NCBI GenBank assembly: GCA_030374765.1
Contig: JARGXX010000012.1
Location: 248,001-312,000, forward strand
Source: Agarophyton chilense
Taxonomy: Eukaryota; Rhodophyta; Florideophyceae; Gracilariales; Gracilariaceae
Direction: 5' to 3'
DNA length: 64,000 nucleotides
The position numbers and the translations under genes are program-made. A model generated the notes under the pieces. The model saw only the letters and a program-made list of their open reading frames with translations, had not been told where the DNA came from and did not search any database. Below are positions 10,441 through 20,005 of this stretch, piece by piece. How positions within the stretch are numbered: position 1 is the first letter of the stretch; every line of letters begins with the position of its first letter.

Positions 10441-12291
10441 ATGTCAAGGAAACCGCCTAGCATGGAGCCTCCTGCAACACGCAGCCGTTCCCGCCAAAGC
10501 GGTGATGCCAGGGGCACTGATGTTCCACAGGCCCTGGCTCCAACACCGGATTCCCGGGAGATACCGGTCACCGGCACTGAAGACCCGCAGCCCGATTCCG
10601 GGTTAACGACCGTCGCAACGGTGGTTTCTCCGCCTCCGCGGTTGGTCGACCAAGCGCGGATTGTACGCTTGGAAGAGCAGCTCCGCTCCCTGCGGGCTGC
10701 TCACAATACCCTCTCGAGGGAGTTCACCTCTCTACGAGGAAGCCTCGCTAACCCCCCTACAAGTGAGTTAGCCGAGGATATCCGCGTATTGCGGTCGGAC
10801 GTCAATACACTACTCGAGTGTTTTGGCGCTCCATCTTCCTTCGCAGAAGGTATGGAGAATCGCTTCGAGCGTCTCCGAAGCCGACTTGAGTCGGTCGAGA
10901 GGACGTTAACCTCGCCCGCGAACGCGGCTAGACCGGTTGTCTCTCATCGAGAGACCCAGTCGCGGAACCGGAAGAGCCGGAAGAACCGGGATTCTAACCG
11001 TAAGCACGGACACTCGTTCGACTCATCATCTGAGTCGGACTGTAAACCGAGTGACTCGGAGAGTTCCGATTCGTCGGTGAGCGATGACCCACAGGATCGT
11101 TATGGGCGCTCTTCCCGCTCAAAGCGGTCCTCTGCCACCTACGGGGCCATCCGGTCGCGCCCCAAGGGTCGGCGACATCCGGGCCTCAAACCCTTGAAGC
11201 CCAACAACCCTCTGTACAGGACACTCCTGTCCTACCGGTATTACCGGCTAGAAGATTCCTCTTTAGGTCGGACACCGCGTGACACGGGTAAAGTGAAAGA
11301 CTGCATCAAGCGGATGCAGCTTTCACTTCGTAACCAGTCGTTTACTGGGGATGATCCAATTCTGGTCTTGGATTTCCTACACCGCTTCGTCGTGGAAGCC
11401 GATATACTCGGAATGAACGAAGGGCAAGCCTACGTGGCGCTACCCTACTTTCTAAGGGGTGTCGCTGAAGATCAGTTTTTGTCGGTTCGGGGCTCGTCGC
11501 GAGCTTCCGAAGGAGGTGTGACCTGCTGGCCCGAGGCCGTGCAGTACCTCCTGCGTTCCTACGCAACCAACTCCGCGATACAAGCGGCGATACTCGCTTT
11601 GCGAGACACTCGACAACGCTCCGGCGAGCTCGAGACCGATTACTCGGTACGCCTGAATAAGACTTTCCACCGTTGTGGTAATGTATACCCCGCTGGGGAA
11701 CGCTGTACGATGTTCATTGATGGCTTGGATCCAGCCATCAAGACTCTTTTCGCCCGTGACAGGGAACAAGAGCCGAAGGTGACCTACCTTGAACTCGTAC
11801 AGTTTGCCCGCGCAGAGGGAGATGCACTACGTGCACGCAATCCGGGAACCCGGTCGAAGGCCGCTAAAGCATTGCTGCTTGAGTCGGACTCTTCTTCACC
11901 GTCATTTGCGACGGATGGCATCCCCAAACAGGGTTATGACAATATGAATGTCATCCATCACGATGGTTTATCTATTCCGACAACGGAATTACCGTCTACG
12001 ACGGATGGCTCGGTTGACTCAACCACAAGGGACACGGAGAACAGGCAGGTCTTTTATCTTAATGACCGCCGCACTCCGGCCCCCCGTATGCCGTACTCGA
12101 ACGGAATGACACGAAGTCAGCGCCCTGGATGGGTTGGAAACCGGGAACCCGGAAGATACACCGATACTCGGAATGCCGTACCGCGAAACGCGGGAGTGAC
12201 GTTGGTGTGCCACTTGTGCTACGAGCGCGGGCACACCTCCCCGCAATGTCTTTTATCGCTACGCGATATGGCGCGAGTGGTGGATAATTAG
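10441..12291 (+). CDS. gag: Gag polyprotein of chromovirus 1
   Basis: The open frame begins with a GTG at 10432, but the first ATG is at 10441, giving 616 residues. Residues about 75-130 are coiled-coil-like (VRLEEQLRSLRAAHNTLSRE). A highly charged Ser/Asp/Arg segment follows near 180-240. The retrotransposon gag domain covers about 285-460, including a capsid-like core (FLHRFVVEADILGMNEGQAY). A zinc knuckle of the form CX2CX4HX4C (CHLCYERGHTSPQC) sits about 16 residues from the C-terminus. Gag should form the particle and bind element RNA through the knuckle. The gene ends with TAG at 12289-12291, and pol is open in the -1 frame from 12288. The homologous region in chromovirus 2 (57176-59452) confirms the family. 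Confidence 0.92.
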   Translation: MSRKPPSMEPPATRSRSRQSGDARGTDVPQALAPTPDSREIPVTGTEDPQPDSGLTTVATVVSPPPRLVDQARIVRLEEQLRSLRAAHNTLSREFTSLRGSLANPPTSELAEDIRVLRSDVNTLLECFGAPSSFAEGMENRFERLRSRLESVERTLTSPANAARPVVSHRETQSRNRKSRKNRDSNRKHGHSFDSSSESDCKPSDSESSDSSVSDDPQDRYGRSSRSKRSSATYGAIRSRPKGRRHPGLKPLKPNNPLYRTLLSYRYYRLEDSSLGRTPRDTGKVKDCIKRMQLSLRNQSFTGDDPILVLDFLHRFVVEADILGMNEGQAYVALPYFLRGVAEDQFLSVRGSSRASEGGVTCWPEAVQYLLRSYATNSAIQAAILALRDTRQRSGELETDYSVRLNKTFHRCGNVYPAGERCTMFIDGLDPAIKTLFARDREQEPKVTYLELVQFARAEGDALRARNPGTRSKAAKALLLESDSSSPSFATDGIPKQGYDNMNVIHHDGLSIPTTELPSTTDGSVDSTTRDTENRQVFYLNDRRTPAPRMPYSNGMTRSQRPGWVGNREPGRYTDTRNAVPRNAGVTLVCHLCYERGHTSPQCLLSLRDMARVVDN

Positions 12292-15200
12292 GAAGCCTTC
12301 TCCCCGCAGGAGAAGGGCTCCGTGCCACTCACGTCATATCTCCGCGCGAAGACGGACTTCCCCAACGCATTGGCTCACACTCCGAATTCTCGGTACAAAC
12401 CGGCTCAGCCGGCACGCGCCGCACCAGCGCCAAACCACGCTGGTGGATCTCAACCCGCTCCTGCGGTAGCTACCGTGCAACGGAATCATGCACTCTTTGC
12501 CGAGGAAGTCGGGCCTTCGCCCGACCAGGACCCTGTACAGAGAAAAGAATAGAGGGAGTCTCCCCTTCGGGAGAGGCGTCCTCAGAGTTGAGGCTGACGA
12601 CGCCCGAGGCGCCAATGCCTCGCTCCCCGGTGAAAATCCTGACAAGGAAGGACACCGCAGACGCGGACTCTAAACACCTCGGTGTTTTGCGTCGACCGTG
12701 GATACGGATTAGAAATAACCGGATCCCGGATAGAGTCTTGGTAATGGCCAAGCGTAACTACAAGTTTTACGCTGACCTTGGTCTGCACACGCAGTTTATG
12801 GTGAGACATCTCACTGTCCTGGATACAGGTGCTGGGCCGAACTTTATTGTGGAATCGGTTTTACCCCCGCCATTGCGGTCACTCATCCGTTCTGAAACGG
12901 TACCCGACGTGTCGGACGCCAATAACAACCCGTTGAAAATGGCTGGTGTGATCGACCTGATCGTCAGGCTAGGGCGGATGGTGGTTAAACTAACTTTTAT
13001 TGTGTGCCGCTCGCTGGCCGCGCCAGTTATACTGGGATGTGACTACTGCGACAGGTTTGTCGACGCCATCCGCCCACGCCTTAAGCAGGTGGAACTTGAG
13101 GACGGATCGACCGTCCCCATTGTTCGTCAACCGCTGAAGCGGGCATCGAGGAAACACGTTCCTCTACCTGCTGCGCAGAAACCCACACCGGCGAACCGGG
13201 ATTCTACGAAGCTACGCGTTGCCTCGTCAGTAACCATACCCCCGGAGAGCCAGGTTATGGTTTCAGTCAATTCCCGTCAACACGGTCTTCGGGTTGTTCA
13301 GCCCTTGCCCTCGTTGTACGAGAAATTTCAGTTAACCGTTGCGAACGGAATCGTGCAAGTCACGCCGAATTCCCCTTTCAGGGTGTTGGTTGCCAATCTG
13401 GAAAAGGCTCCCCAGACGCTGGCAAAGAACCAAGTCATTGGGTTTGTGACGCCGCACCCGCTCGCGATGCTCTCTACAAAGGTGACGGCTGCCAAAGTAC
13501 TCGGAATAACTCCCTCTACCGAGGATTGTCTCCCGGTATCCGGTGCAGAAACCTCCGGGGAGGCACAGCAGTTGGCGCTCGATAAAACCGTCAAGACGGA
13601 TGCATTTCCGACCTCGTCGGTTCCCACACCTGACACCAGGGCACAGCCTACGAGCTACGATAAGATAGACCCGATCAAGGCCCTCGAGGACCTGGACCTG
13701 AGTCATGTACCTGTATCACACCGGGACCGCTTACGCGGAATGCTACGCGAGTTTGCCACAATGTGGGACGGCTCACTGGGTGAGATCAATACAACCGAAC
13801 ATCGGATAGACCTGCTACCGGACGCACGTCCGGTTGCACAACCCCCTTACAGGGCGGGACCGAAAGCTCGGGAGGAGGAAGAATTTCAGGTGGACAAGAT
13901 GCTCCGTGCTGGAGTCATCGAGCCCGCCCAATCTCCTTGGGCCTCACCGGTGGTGCTGGCCCTCAAGGCTGACGGCACGTGGCGGTTTTGCGTTGACTAC
14001 CGCCGCCGCAATGCCGTCACCGTGAGGGACACCTACCCGATTCCGCGCATGGACGAGTGTATAGACTCGCTCGGGGACGCTACCGTGTTTACGGCTCTGG
14101 ATGCTAACTGGGGCTACTGGCAAGTCCCAGTCCGGGAAGAGGACCGAGACAAAACCGCGTTTGTTTGCCACTCGGGTTCCTACCGCTTCAAGCGGATGCC
14201 GTTTGGTTTAACCAATGCACCGGCCACCTTTCAAAGGGCAATAGACATACTGATGTCGCGTTTCAAGTGGCGCACGTGCCTTGTCTACTTGGACGACATC
14301 ATTGTCTTTTCCAGAAACCTGGACGATCACCTGACCCACGTGCGGGACCTGATGACCGTACTGCGAGACGCAGGAATAACCCTCAAGTTGAGGAAGTGCG
14401 AGTTCTTCACCGACACGGTGAAGTATGTCGGGCACGTCATCCGTCCAGGACGGTTAATGATCGAACAAGTTCGTATCAAGTCCCTCTGTGAGGCGAAGGA
14501 GCCCCGTACTCAAACGGAGCTCCGATCCTTTTTAGGTCTGGTCAACGTCTATCGACGGTTTATACCGAGTTTCTCGGATATCGCCGCTCCGCTAAACGCG
14601 CTACTGCGGAAGGGCCAGCCACCAAAGCTTGCGCCATTTACCACCGATCAGTCGGAATCTTTTCGCTCCTTGATTAAGGCAGTTACGACAGCTCCCATAC
14701 TATCCTTGCCCAAACCTGGGCTTCCCTACTCCATCGACACCGACGCCAGCGACCACCAGGGGGGCGGCGCACTGTTCCAAACCACCCCCGAGGGGGAACG
14801 CAAACCAATTGGCTATTGGTCCCGCACGCTGAACGTCCACGAGCGCAACTACTCGGTCTCCGAGAAGGAGTGCCTCGCAGTGGTCTGGGCGCTATCGACT
14901 CTGCGCCCATACCTCATGGGCGTTCATTTCACCGTGTACACGGACCATGCCTCGTTAAGGTGGCTGCTGAACATCGCAGATCCTTCTGGCCGCTTAATGC
15001 GGTGGCGCCTCCGCTTAGCGGAATTCGACTTCGAGGTCGTCTACAAAAAGGGTGTCCAGAACACCCAAGCAGACGCCCTCTCTCGATTACCTACGACAGG
15101 TGAAGCACTTGCCGACCCGGAGGTCGACGAGATCCCGTGCTTTACCTTGGAAGGGGGAACACCGACGGAGTCGAATTGGCCCGAAACCGGGGAAGACACC

Positions 15201-17831
15201 ATGGAAATGGATGAGCTACTCGCAGCGCGCAAGAATACAACACCCGTACCCGGGACCTTTGTACCCATCTCCACCGAGGAGATGACCCGAGTACAGTTCG
15301 GCGACCCGTTCTGCACGCGCATACGGGCCCGCCTAAACGGTGGAGAGGACCTCCCGTTCGAGGTAAACGACATCGGTTACCTCGTCTGGACGGTGGACCA
15401 CCGATCCCAGATCGTGGTCCCGCACACCCTGCAAACCAGGGTGCTCCACCTCTCACACTACCCGACCCTCGGGGGACACTCCGGTGGGAGAAAAGTTTAT
15501 CTAACCCTGCGAAGAGACTTTTATTGGCCCGCTATGGCGGTTGATTGCTACGCTACGGTGCAGTTCTGCACCCAATGCGCAAAGAACCGGGTGAAACTCC
15601 GGAAGCACTCCAAACGGATGAAGCTTTTCCCCGCAAGGGCGCCCCTCGAGTTTGTCGCAATCGACATTCTCGGGCCTCTACTCAAGACGCGCAAGAGAAA
15701 CAAGTTCCTCTTGGTTATCACTGACCGCTTTTCGAAGCTGGTGCGCACCGTACCTTTACGGAAGATCACCGCTTTCACGGTTGCGAACGCCTTCGTTACG
15801 CACTGGGCGTTCGTTTATGGCCCTCCGATAGAGGTTCTATCCGATAACGGTAAGCAGTTCGCCTCTAAGTTCTTTCAGGACGTCTGCCGCATCCTCGACG
15901 TCAAGAACCTGTTTACTACCACCTACCACCCGCAAACAAACGGGCAGGTGGAACGCTTCAACCGCACCCTACTCGCGTCGCTACGCTCCTACGTATCCGA
16001 TCACCCAATGACGTGGGACATTTATTCTGATGCTATCACCTACGCCTACAACACGCAGGTTCACCGGACAACCGGTCTGACTCCCTTCGAGCTTGTGCTC
16101 TCCAGGACACCCCCACCAGTGGCGGTCGAACCCCAACACAGGGTCAACTCTTTCCCATCCGTGGGTCAATACCGCCTCAAGTGGAAGAACTGGATTACCA
16201 AGCTCGTACCGGTCGCCCGGAAGTCCATGGAACGTGCCCAGGCCGCCTACAAGCGGGATTTTGATAACCGCTTACGCGGACCACTGCCGGCACCGCCCAA
16301 GCAGGGAACCTACGTGTTCGTTCGCCGGGAGTACTACAACCCCCGGACCAACAAGCGTCACAAGCTCTCGCCTGTCGCTGAAGGTCCGTTCCGGGTCGTG
16401 TCCTCCCTCCCCGGCACCGTTGTGGTGGACAAGAACGGCGACCACGAACGTCTTTCACAAGACCGCATCGTAGCCGCCCCACCGCCGCAGGCGGAAAACC
16501 CATCAGCCCCCGTCGAAACGGCCTCGGATACCACGGGTACAACGGTGGCATCACGCCCCGCCGTGGTACCGCACCCCTCACGGGGTCTCTCCGATATACC
16601 GACTTTATCGGAACCACCGGCAATGCCGGAAACACCTGGCCCTTGCGGCCAGCTCCCTTTACGGGCGCCGCGAAGCGGTATTTATACCCGCCATGCGGTT
16701 AGCCCACCATCACCCGTCGCTCCGTCTAAGGAGGGGGAGGGGACCCGCTCAATCGCGGAAGCATCGCCGTCGCAACGGAAGTTTAACCGGACACCCCGGG
16801 CAAGGCCGCCGAGCGGGCAACTGGCATCGTCGCCGGACGTTACTCCGCTCCCGCGGGACGCGACGGTCAATCCGACCACCACGCAACCCCGCAAGGGGAA
16901 CCGAGGCGCTGGAAGACCCGAAGCCGGGAAACGAGACCCTACGGACGCTCCGCATCGCGTGGAAGCAACTAAGGGCTCCCCGCACATTCGCTGTCGCACA
17001 CCGAGCGTTTCGGTCGATACCGGTACTCCGGCGGGCGCTGCGCAAGCAGGTCTAGCGAGCCACTCCGTTGAGAACGGTACGAACCCCATGGGGGAAAAGG
17101 GGCGCGACGACAAGTCGAAAACCGCCTCCCTTGCCGAACAATCGGAGCCAACCGTCCGCGACGGCCCGACCACCCGTCCTCAAGGTCACGTGACCCGGGC
17201 GGGAGATCGGACCAATGGGCACCCGGCATCCCGATCATTGGCTGACAGCCACCCCGCGGAGGCGGATCGCCGGGACGGTGAACCACTCACCGCCCACGGC
17301 GCACCGCACAGCGGAAACTGCCCACCAATGGGAACGCCGCATGCCGCAAATCAAGCGGAGGCCTCCGGCGAACCGTCACCAAGACGGAAGGACCCCCGCA
17401 AACTCGTGGTAAGGGCGGACTTCAGGGAAGCCCCTACCGCCCAGCGGAACCACAACCCGGCCGCGCCGGCAACTTCCGCGAAGCGGTACGGCAGCCCCGG
17501 CAACCCGGCAACAACCGCAGAGCGGAATAACAAACCGGGTGACCCGGAACAGGCGACGAAGAGCCCAGCACCACGCGGCGCTGAGGCTCGGGCCACCACC
17601 ACCCGGCAAGGCCGGCAAGTTTACGTGCAGGAGTACGTCCTCGACCGAATCGTCGGACATAGCTACGATGAGCATGGGGTGCTCCAGTACCGGGCCCGCT
17701 GGTACGGATACGGGCCGGAGTGGGACACCCCGGAGCCCATCGAGCACCTCCCGCGCTCCGCGGTAATGCGATACCACCGCCTTGCGGGGACCGCACTACC
17801 AGCCACGCTGGTAGACGCCCAAGAGGGATAA
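12288..17831 (+). CDS. pol: Pol polyprotein of chromovirus 1: PR, RT, RNase H, integrase, chromodomain
   Basis: The frame is open from 12288, overlapping the gag stop in the -1 register; the first strong protein-like segment begins near 12588. Residue numbers here count from 12588. The aspartic protease has DTGA at 79-82. The RT has the motif A Asp (TALDANWGYW) near 504 and YLDD at 567-570. RNase H begins with IDTDASD near 715. The integrase has an HHCC-type zinc domain (HLSHYP...CTQC) around 955-1000 and a DD35E core with D1026, D1086 and E1122. A linker of about 350 residues, rich in Pro, Arg, Ala and Gly, follows. The chromodomain (YVLDRIVGHSYDEHGVLQYR, then WYGYGPEWDTPEPIEHL) lies at about 1678-1735, near the C-terminus at 1747. 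The chromodomain should direct integration to particular chromatin. Order and domains are those of Ty3/Gypsy chromoviruses. All catalytic residues checked are present, so the protein looks functional. Confidence 0.93.
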   Translation, partial: LGSLLPAGEGLRATHVISPREDGLPQRIGSHSEFSVQTGSAGTRRTSAKPRWWISTRSCGSYRATESCTLCRGSRAFARPGPCTEKRIEGVSPSGEASSELRLTTPEAPMPRSPVKILTRKDTADADSKHLGVLRRPWIRIRNNRIPDRVLVMAKRNYKFYADLGLHTQFMVRHLTVLDTGAGPNFIVESVLPPPLRSLIRSETVPDVSDANNNPLKMAGVIDLIVRLGRMVVKLTFIVCRSLAAPVILGCDYCDRFVDAIRPRLKQVELEDGSTVPIVRQPLKRASRKHVPLPAAQKPTPANRDSTKLRVASSVTIPPESQVMVSVNSRQHGLRVVQPLPSLYEKFQLTVANGIVQVTPNSPFRVLVANLEKAPQTLAKNQVIGFVTPHPLAMLSTKVTAAKVLGITPSTEDCLPVSGAETSGEAQQLALDKTVKTDAFPTSSVPTPDTRAQPTSYDKIDPIKALEDLDLSHVPVSHRDRLRGMLREFATMWDGSLGEINTTEHRIDLLPDARPVAQPPYRAGPKAREEEEFQVDKMLRAGVIEPAQSPWASPVVLALKADGTWRFCVDYRRRNAVTVRDTYPIPRMDECIDSLGDATVFTALDANWGYWQVPVREEDRDKTAFVCHSGSYRFKRMPFGLTNAPATFQRAIDILMSRFKWRTCLVYLDDIIVFSRNLDDHLTHVRDLMTVLRDAGITLKLRKCEFFTDTVKYVGHVIRPGRLMIEQVRIKSLCEAKEPRTQTELRSFLGLVNVYRRFIPSFSDIAAPLNALLRKGQPPKLAPFTTDQSESFRSLIKAVTTAPILSLPKPGLPYSIDTDASDHQGGGALFQTTPEGERKPIGYWSRTLNVHERNYSVSEKECLAVVWALSTLRPYLMGVHFTVYTDHASLRWLLNIADPSGRLMRWRLRLAEFDFEVVYKKGVQNTQADALSRLPTTGEALADPEVDEIPCFTLEGGTPTESNWPETGEDTMEMDELLAARKNTTPVPGTFVPISTEEMTRVQFGDPFCTRIRARLNGGEDLPFEVNDIGYLVWTVDHRSQIVVPHTLQTRVLHLSHYPTLGGHSGGRKVYLTLRRDFYWPAMAVDCYATVQFCTQCAKNRVKLRKHSKRMKLFPARAPLEFVAIDILGPLLKTRKRNKFLLVITDRFSKLVRTVPLRKITAFTVANAFVTHWAFVYGPPIEVLSDNGKQFASKFFQDVCRILDVKNLFTTTYHPQTNGQVERFNRTLLASLRSYVSDHPMTWDIYSDAITYAYNTQVHRTTGLTPFELVLSRTPPPVAVEPQHRVNSFPSVGQYRLKWKNWITKLVPVARKSMERAQAAYKRDFDNRLRGPLPAPPKQGTYVFVRREYYNPRTNKRHKLSPVAEGPFRVVSSLPGTVVVDKNGDHERLSQDRIVAAPPPQAENPSAPVETASDTTGTTVASRPAVVPHPSRGLSDIPTLSEPPAMPETPGPCGQLPLRAPRSGIYTRHAVSPPSPVAPSKEGEGTRSIAEASPSQRKFNRTPRARPPSGQLASSPDVTPLPRDATVNPTTTQPRKGNRGAGRPEAGKRDPTDAPHRVEATKGSPHIRCRTPSVSVDTGTPAGAAQAGLASHSVENGTNPMGEKGRDDKSKTASLAEQSEPTVRDGPTTRPQGHVTRAGDRTNGHPASRSLADSHPAEADRRDGEPLTAHGAPHSGNCPPMGTPHAANQAEASGEPSPRRKDPRKLVVRADFREAPTAQRNHNPAAPATSAKRYGSPGNPATTAERNNKPGDPEQATKSPAPRGAEARATTTRQGRQVYVQEYVLDRIVGHSYDEHGVLQYRARWYGYGPEWDTPEPIEHLPRSAVMRYHRLAGTALPATLVDAQEG

Positions 17832-18163
17832 ACCGTGAACACGGAATCGAATGGCTGATGGCGCCACGCGCCATCTCCGTCCATGCCCCAACGCGGGGAA
17901 GCAAGCAACCGCTCACGCTATCCCAACGTCGTTGGTGGTCGTGCCAGTTACCTGGTCCGCGCGCGAAGCGCCCACCGTTAGACACGGAACTCCCAGCTAG
18001 GCTGGTTCCCTGCAACGCCGGAACCCCGGTAGAAGGCCGATACCCCGGAAAGAAAGAAGCGGACTTGGGAAAGGGCGTCGGAAAGGCGACCCTCTTCTTT
18101 TATTTCTCACTACTGGCAAGGGCGCCCTAGTGGCGCCGCCCTACATTCTACCGGAAGCTCCGG
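17832..18163. other. Spacer between pol and the antisense ORF
   Basis: About 330 bp between two convergent stops (pol on plus, antisense ORF on minus). No gene seen. It should contain the 3' ends of the antisense transcript. Confidence 0.5.
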
Positions 18164-19957
18164 TCATTCCTCCGCACGAGGTGGACCCCCGCCCAGGCGG
18201 TTGGCTAAGACATCCCGCATGGCGGCCACATCACCCGAGATCTCGGAAGGGCGAAGCCCCACCTCCCGAAGGAAGCTCGCGATGACCTCGCCCCGCTCCG
18301 CGCCAGCGGCAGTTGCGGGCGGGCCCGCCACCGATGGAGTCGGATAGGAATCCATTCGCACGGCATCAGCAGCCCCGGATGGAGCCGCACCACCGTATTC
18401 AACGGACTCCTCACCGGCCTCGCTGGACTCGTCACCCTCCATCGGAGCGTAACCCGGATCCTGCGGTTCGTTGTTGACCATCGGGTCACCATCCGCATAG
18501 TCGCGGTAATAGTCGCTCGAGTCGACATACCCTCGCGGGTGGTCGGCCGGGACTTCACGCGGCGCATGCCGGTTGGCTTCTGCTTCCTCGCGGCTGATCT
18601 CGTGGTAATCCCAGGGGTCGAAGTAGATGAAATCTCCCGCTAGCGCGGTATTCCTCCCGAGTCCGGGGCCAGACCCGCGACGCGGTTGAATGCGTTGGGA
18701 GTTCTCCAGCGGGACCTCATCCCACTGGACCCCCTCCACAAAGTCGAGGAGGCCCAGCATCTCTTCTTCGTTCGCCTCGCCCCCGAGGGGGATGCGCATG
18801 TCCAAACGGCGGATCGCAGCCCGCAGACGCGGTGGCACGTACCACAATCGGTATTGGTCATACGCCTCAGCGAGGATAAAAGCCGCAGTGCGGACGGCCC
18901 ATTCGCTTACCACGACGGACCACCACCCCGACTGGGGATCGTTCAAGAACGACGACCCTACATAGGTGAAGACTGGGGGCAGCTCAATGAAGCAACCCCA
19001 GCACGCCTCCAAGGAGGACCACCAGTCTGGGAGACTGACGTACCGACCGCGTCGGTGAGCAGGCGCGATGCGCTCAATCTCCGTGTTCTGGTACGGTACG
19101 AAATACCCGGTCCGGGCCCGCCAACGCCGCTCATCGCGGATGAAGTTCTGAAGGAAGTTCGAGCGCGACTGCCGCGGTTGGTAGCGGAACTCTGCCCGAA
19201 GAATCGGTCGTACCCAGCAAAGGGCTTCTTGCCGAGCGATCCGTGTGCCCCTCCAAGCGAGGGTTTCCAATCCGTTTAGACGGTCACAGTACGACATTTC
19301 CCCACGAGTGCGGTAAAGGTGGACGTCGAATTCGACCTCTGGCGGTATCGGGAACTCGAAAGGCGCCCAATGGTGCCTGAGATAAGCGATCCGCACGAGC
19401 GCGGCCTGAGCCTCCGCAGAGGATTCACCGCGTCGGCGGAGTATGTGGTGTACCGGGATGGCGATACGATTACGCCAATCCCAGGACATGGTCACCACGC
19501 CGGGCAGGTCGCCCGGGAGCATCTCCGAATTATCGGTGTGGGACTGGATCAAATCCTCGTCGCGGACAGCCAATGCGTGAAACCGAGGCGCATACCGCAA
19601 CATCGCGGAGCCATGCCGAGTTCTCGGATTTGCACCCACAAGGGCGTCGTAGGTCGGCCACTGCGGTGGATCCGCCTGTCCGCGAAAGCGGGCGCCAATA
19701 CGGCGGTCTTCGTACGCGAGGTTGACGGCCGGAGTTCGGTTGGTAATATCCCCAGGGTGGGGCGCGGACCGGAAGCCGGTGGAACCGCCGAGGGCGAGAG
19801 TCGCGGATGTGTTATGACGGTCGGGGTTAGACATGGTGCGCGTTGGTGTGCTGTGGTGGGAATCGGAGGCGGAGGGCGTGCGTGGGATCCTTGGTGAAGG
19901 TGTGTTGGTTTCCGGAGACCCGGTGTCGGACGCGCTCTTATCATGACGAGCTGCCAT
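18164..19957 (-). CDS. Antisense ORF of chromovirus 1, function unknown
   Basis: An uninterrupted frame of 597 codons lies opposite to gag-pol, between pol and the 3' LTR. The ATG at 19957 is 48 bp from the LTR edge, so transcription would most simply start in or near the LTR on the opposite strand. The N-terminal ~60 residues are Ser/Thr/Pro-rich and probably disordered. The centre, about residues 70-420, is Trp- and Arg-rich with ordered character, including NPRTRHG, WDWRNRIAIPVHHILRRRGE and LPDWWSSLEACWGCFIELPP. The tail is acidic with Tyr and ends in a short helical segment (EVIASFLREVGL). No transmembrane helix or known domain is evident. Chromovirus 2 has a homologous frame in the same place and orientation (49565-52051). 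Shared blocks include NP-basic-TRH and a P-x-W...PPV-x-x-Y block, which argues for a real, selected gene. The function is unknown; additional antisense ORFs are known in some plant Gypsy elements such as maize Grande. Confidence 0.75.
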   Translation of the reverse strand: MAARHDKSASDTGSPETNTPSPRIPRTPSASDSHHSTPTRTMSNPDRHNTSATLALGGSTGFRSAPHPGDITNRTPAVNLAYEDRRIGARFRGQADPPQWPTYDALVGANPRTRHGSAMLRYAPRFHALAVRDEDLIQSHTDNSEMLPGDLPGVVTMSWDWRNRIAIPVHHILRRRGESSAEAQAALVRIAYLRHHWAPFEFPIPPEVEFDVHLYRTRGEMSYCDRLNGLETLAWRGTRIARQEALCWVRPILRAEFRYQPRQSRSNFLQNFIRDERRWRARTGYFVPYQNTEIERIAPAHRRGRYVSLPDWWSSLEACWGCFIELPPVFTYVGSSFLNDPQSGWWSVVVSEWAVRTAAFILAEAYDQYRLWYVPPRLRAAIRRLDMRIPLGGEANEEEMLGLLDFVEGVQWDEVPLENSQRIQPRRGSGPGLGRNTALAGDFIYFDPWDYHEISREEAEANRHAPREVPADHPRGYVDSSDYYRDYADGDPMVNNEPQDPGYAPMEGDESSEAGEESVEYGGAAPSGAADAVRMDSYPTPSVAGPPATAAGAERGEVIASFLREVGLRPSEISGDVAAMRDVLANRLGGGPPRAEE

Positions 19958-19991
19958 GCCGACTCCCTCTTCGAGATGTTCGCCCTGTCTT

Positions 19992-20005
19992 AAGGGGGGG
20001 GGATA
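19992..20005 (+). other. Polypurine tract of chromovirus 1
   Basis: AAGGGGGGGGGATA lies directly before the 3' LTR start (TGAAGAG at 20006), where plus-strand priming is expected. Confidence 0.75.

Noticed and set aside
12322..12552. Separate small gene between gag and pol
   Set aside because: It is the continuation of the gag frame after TAG. The pol frame is open over the same region and a better explanation.
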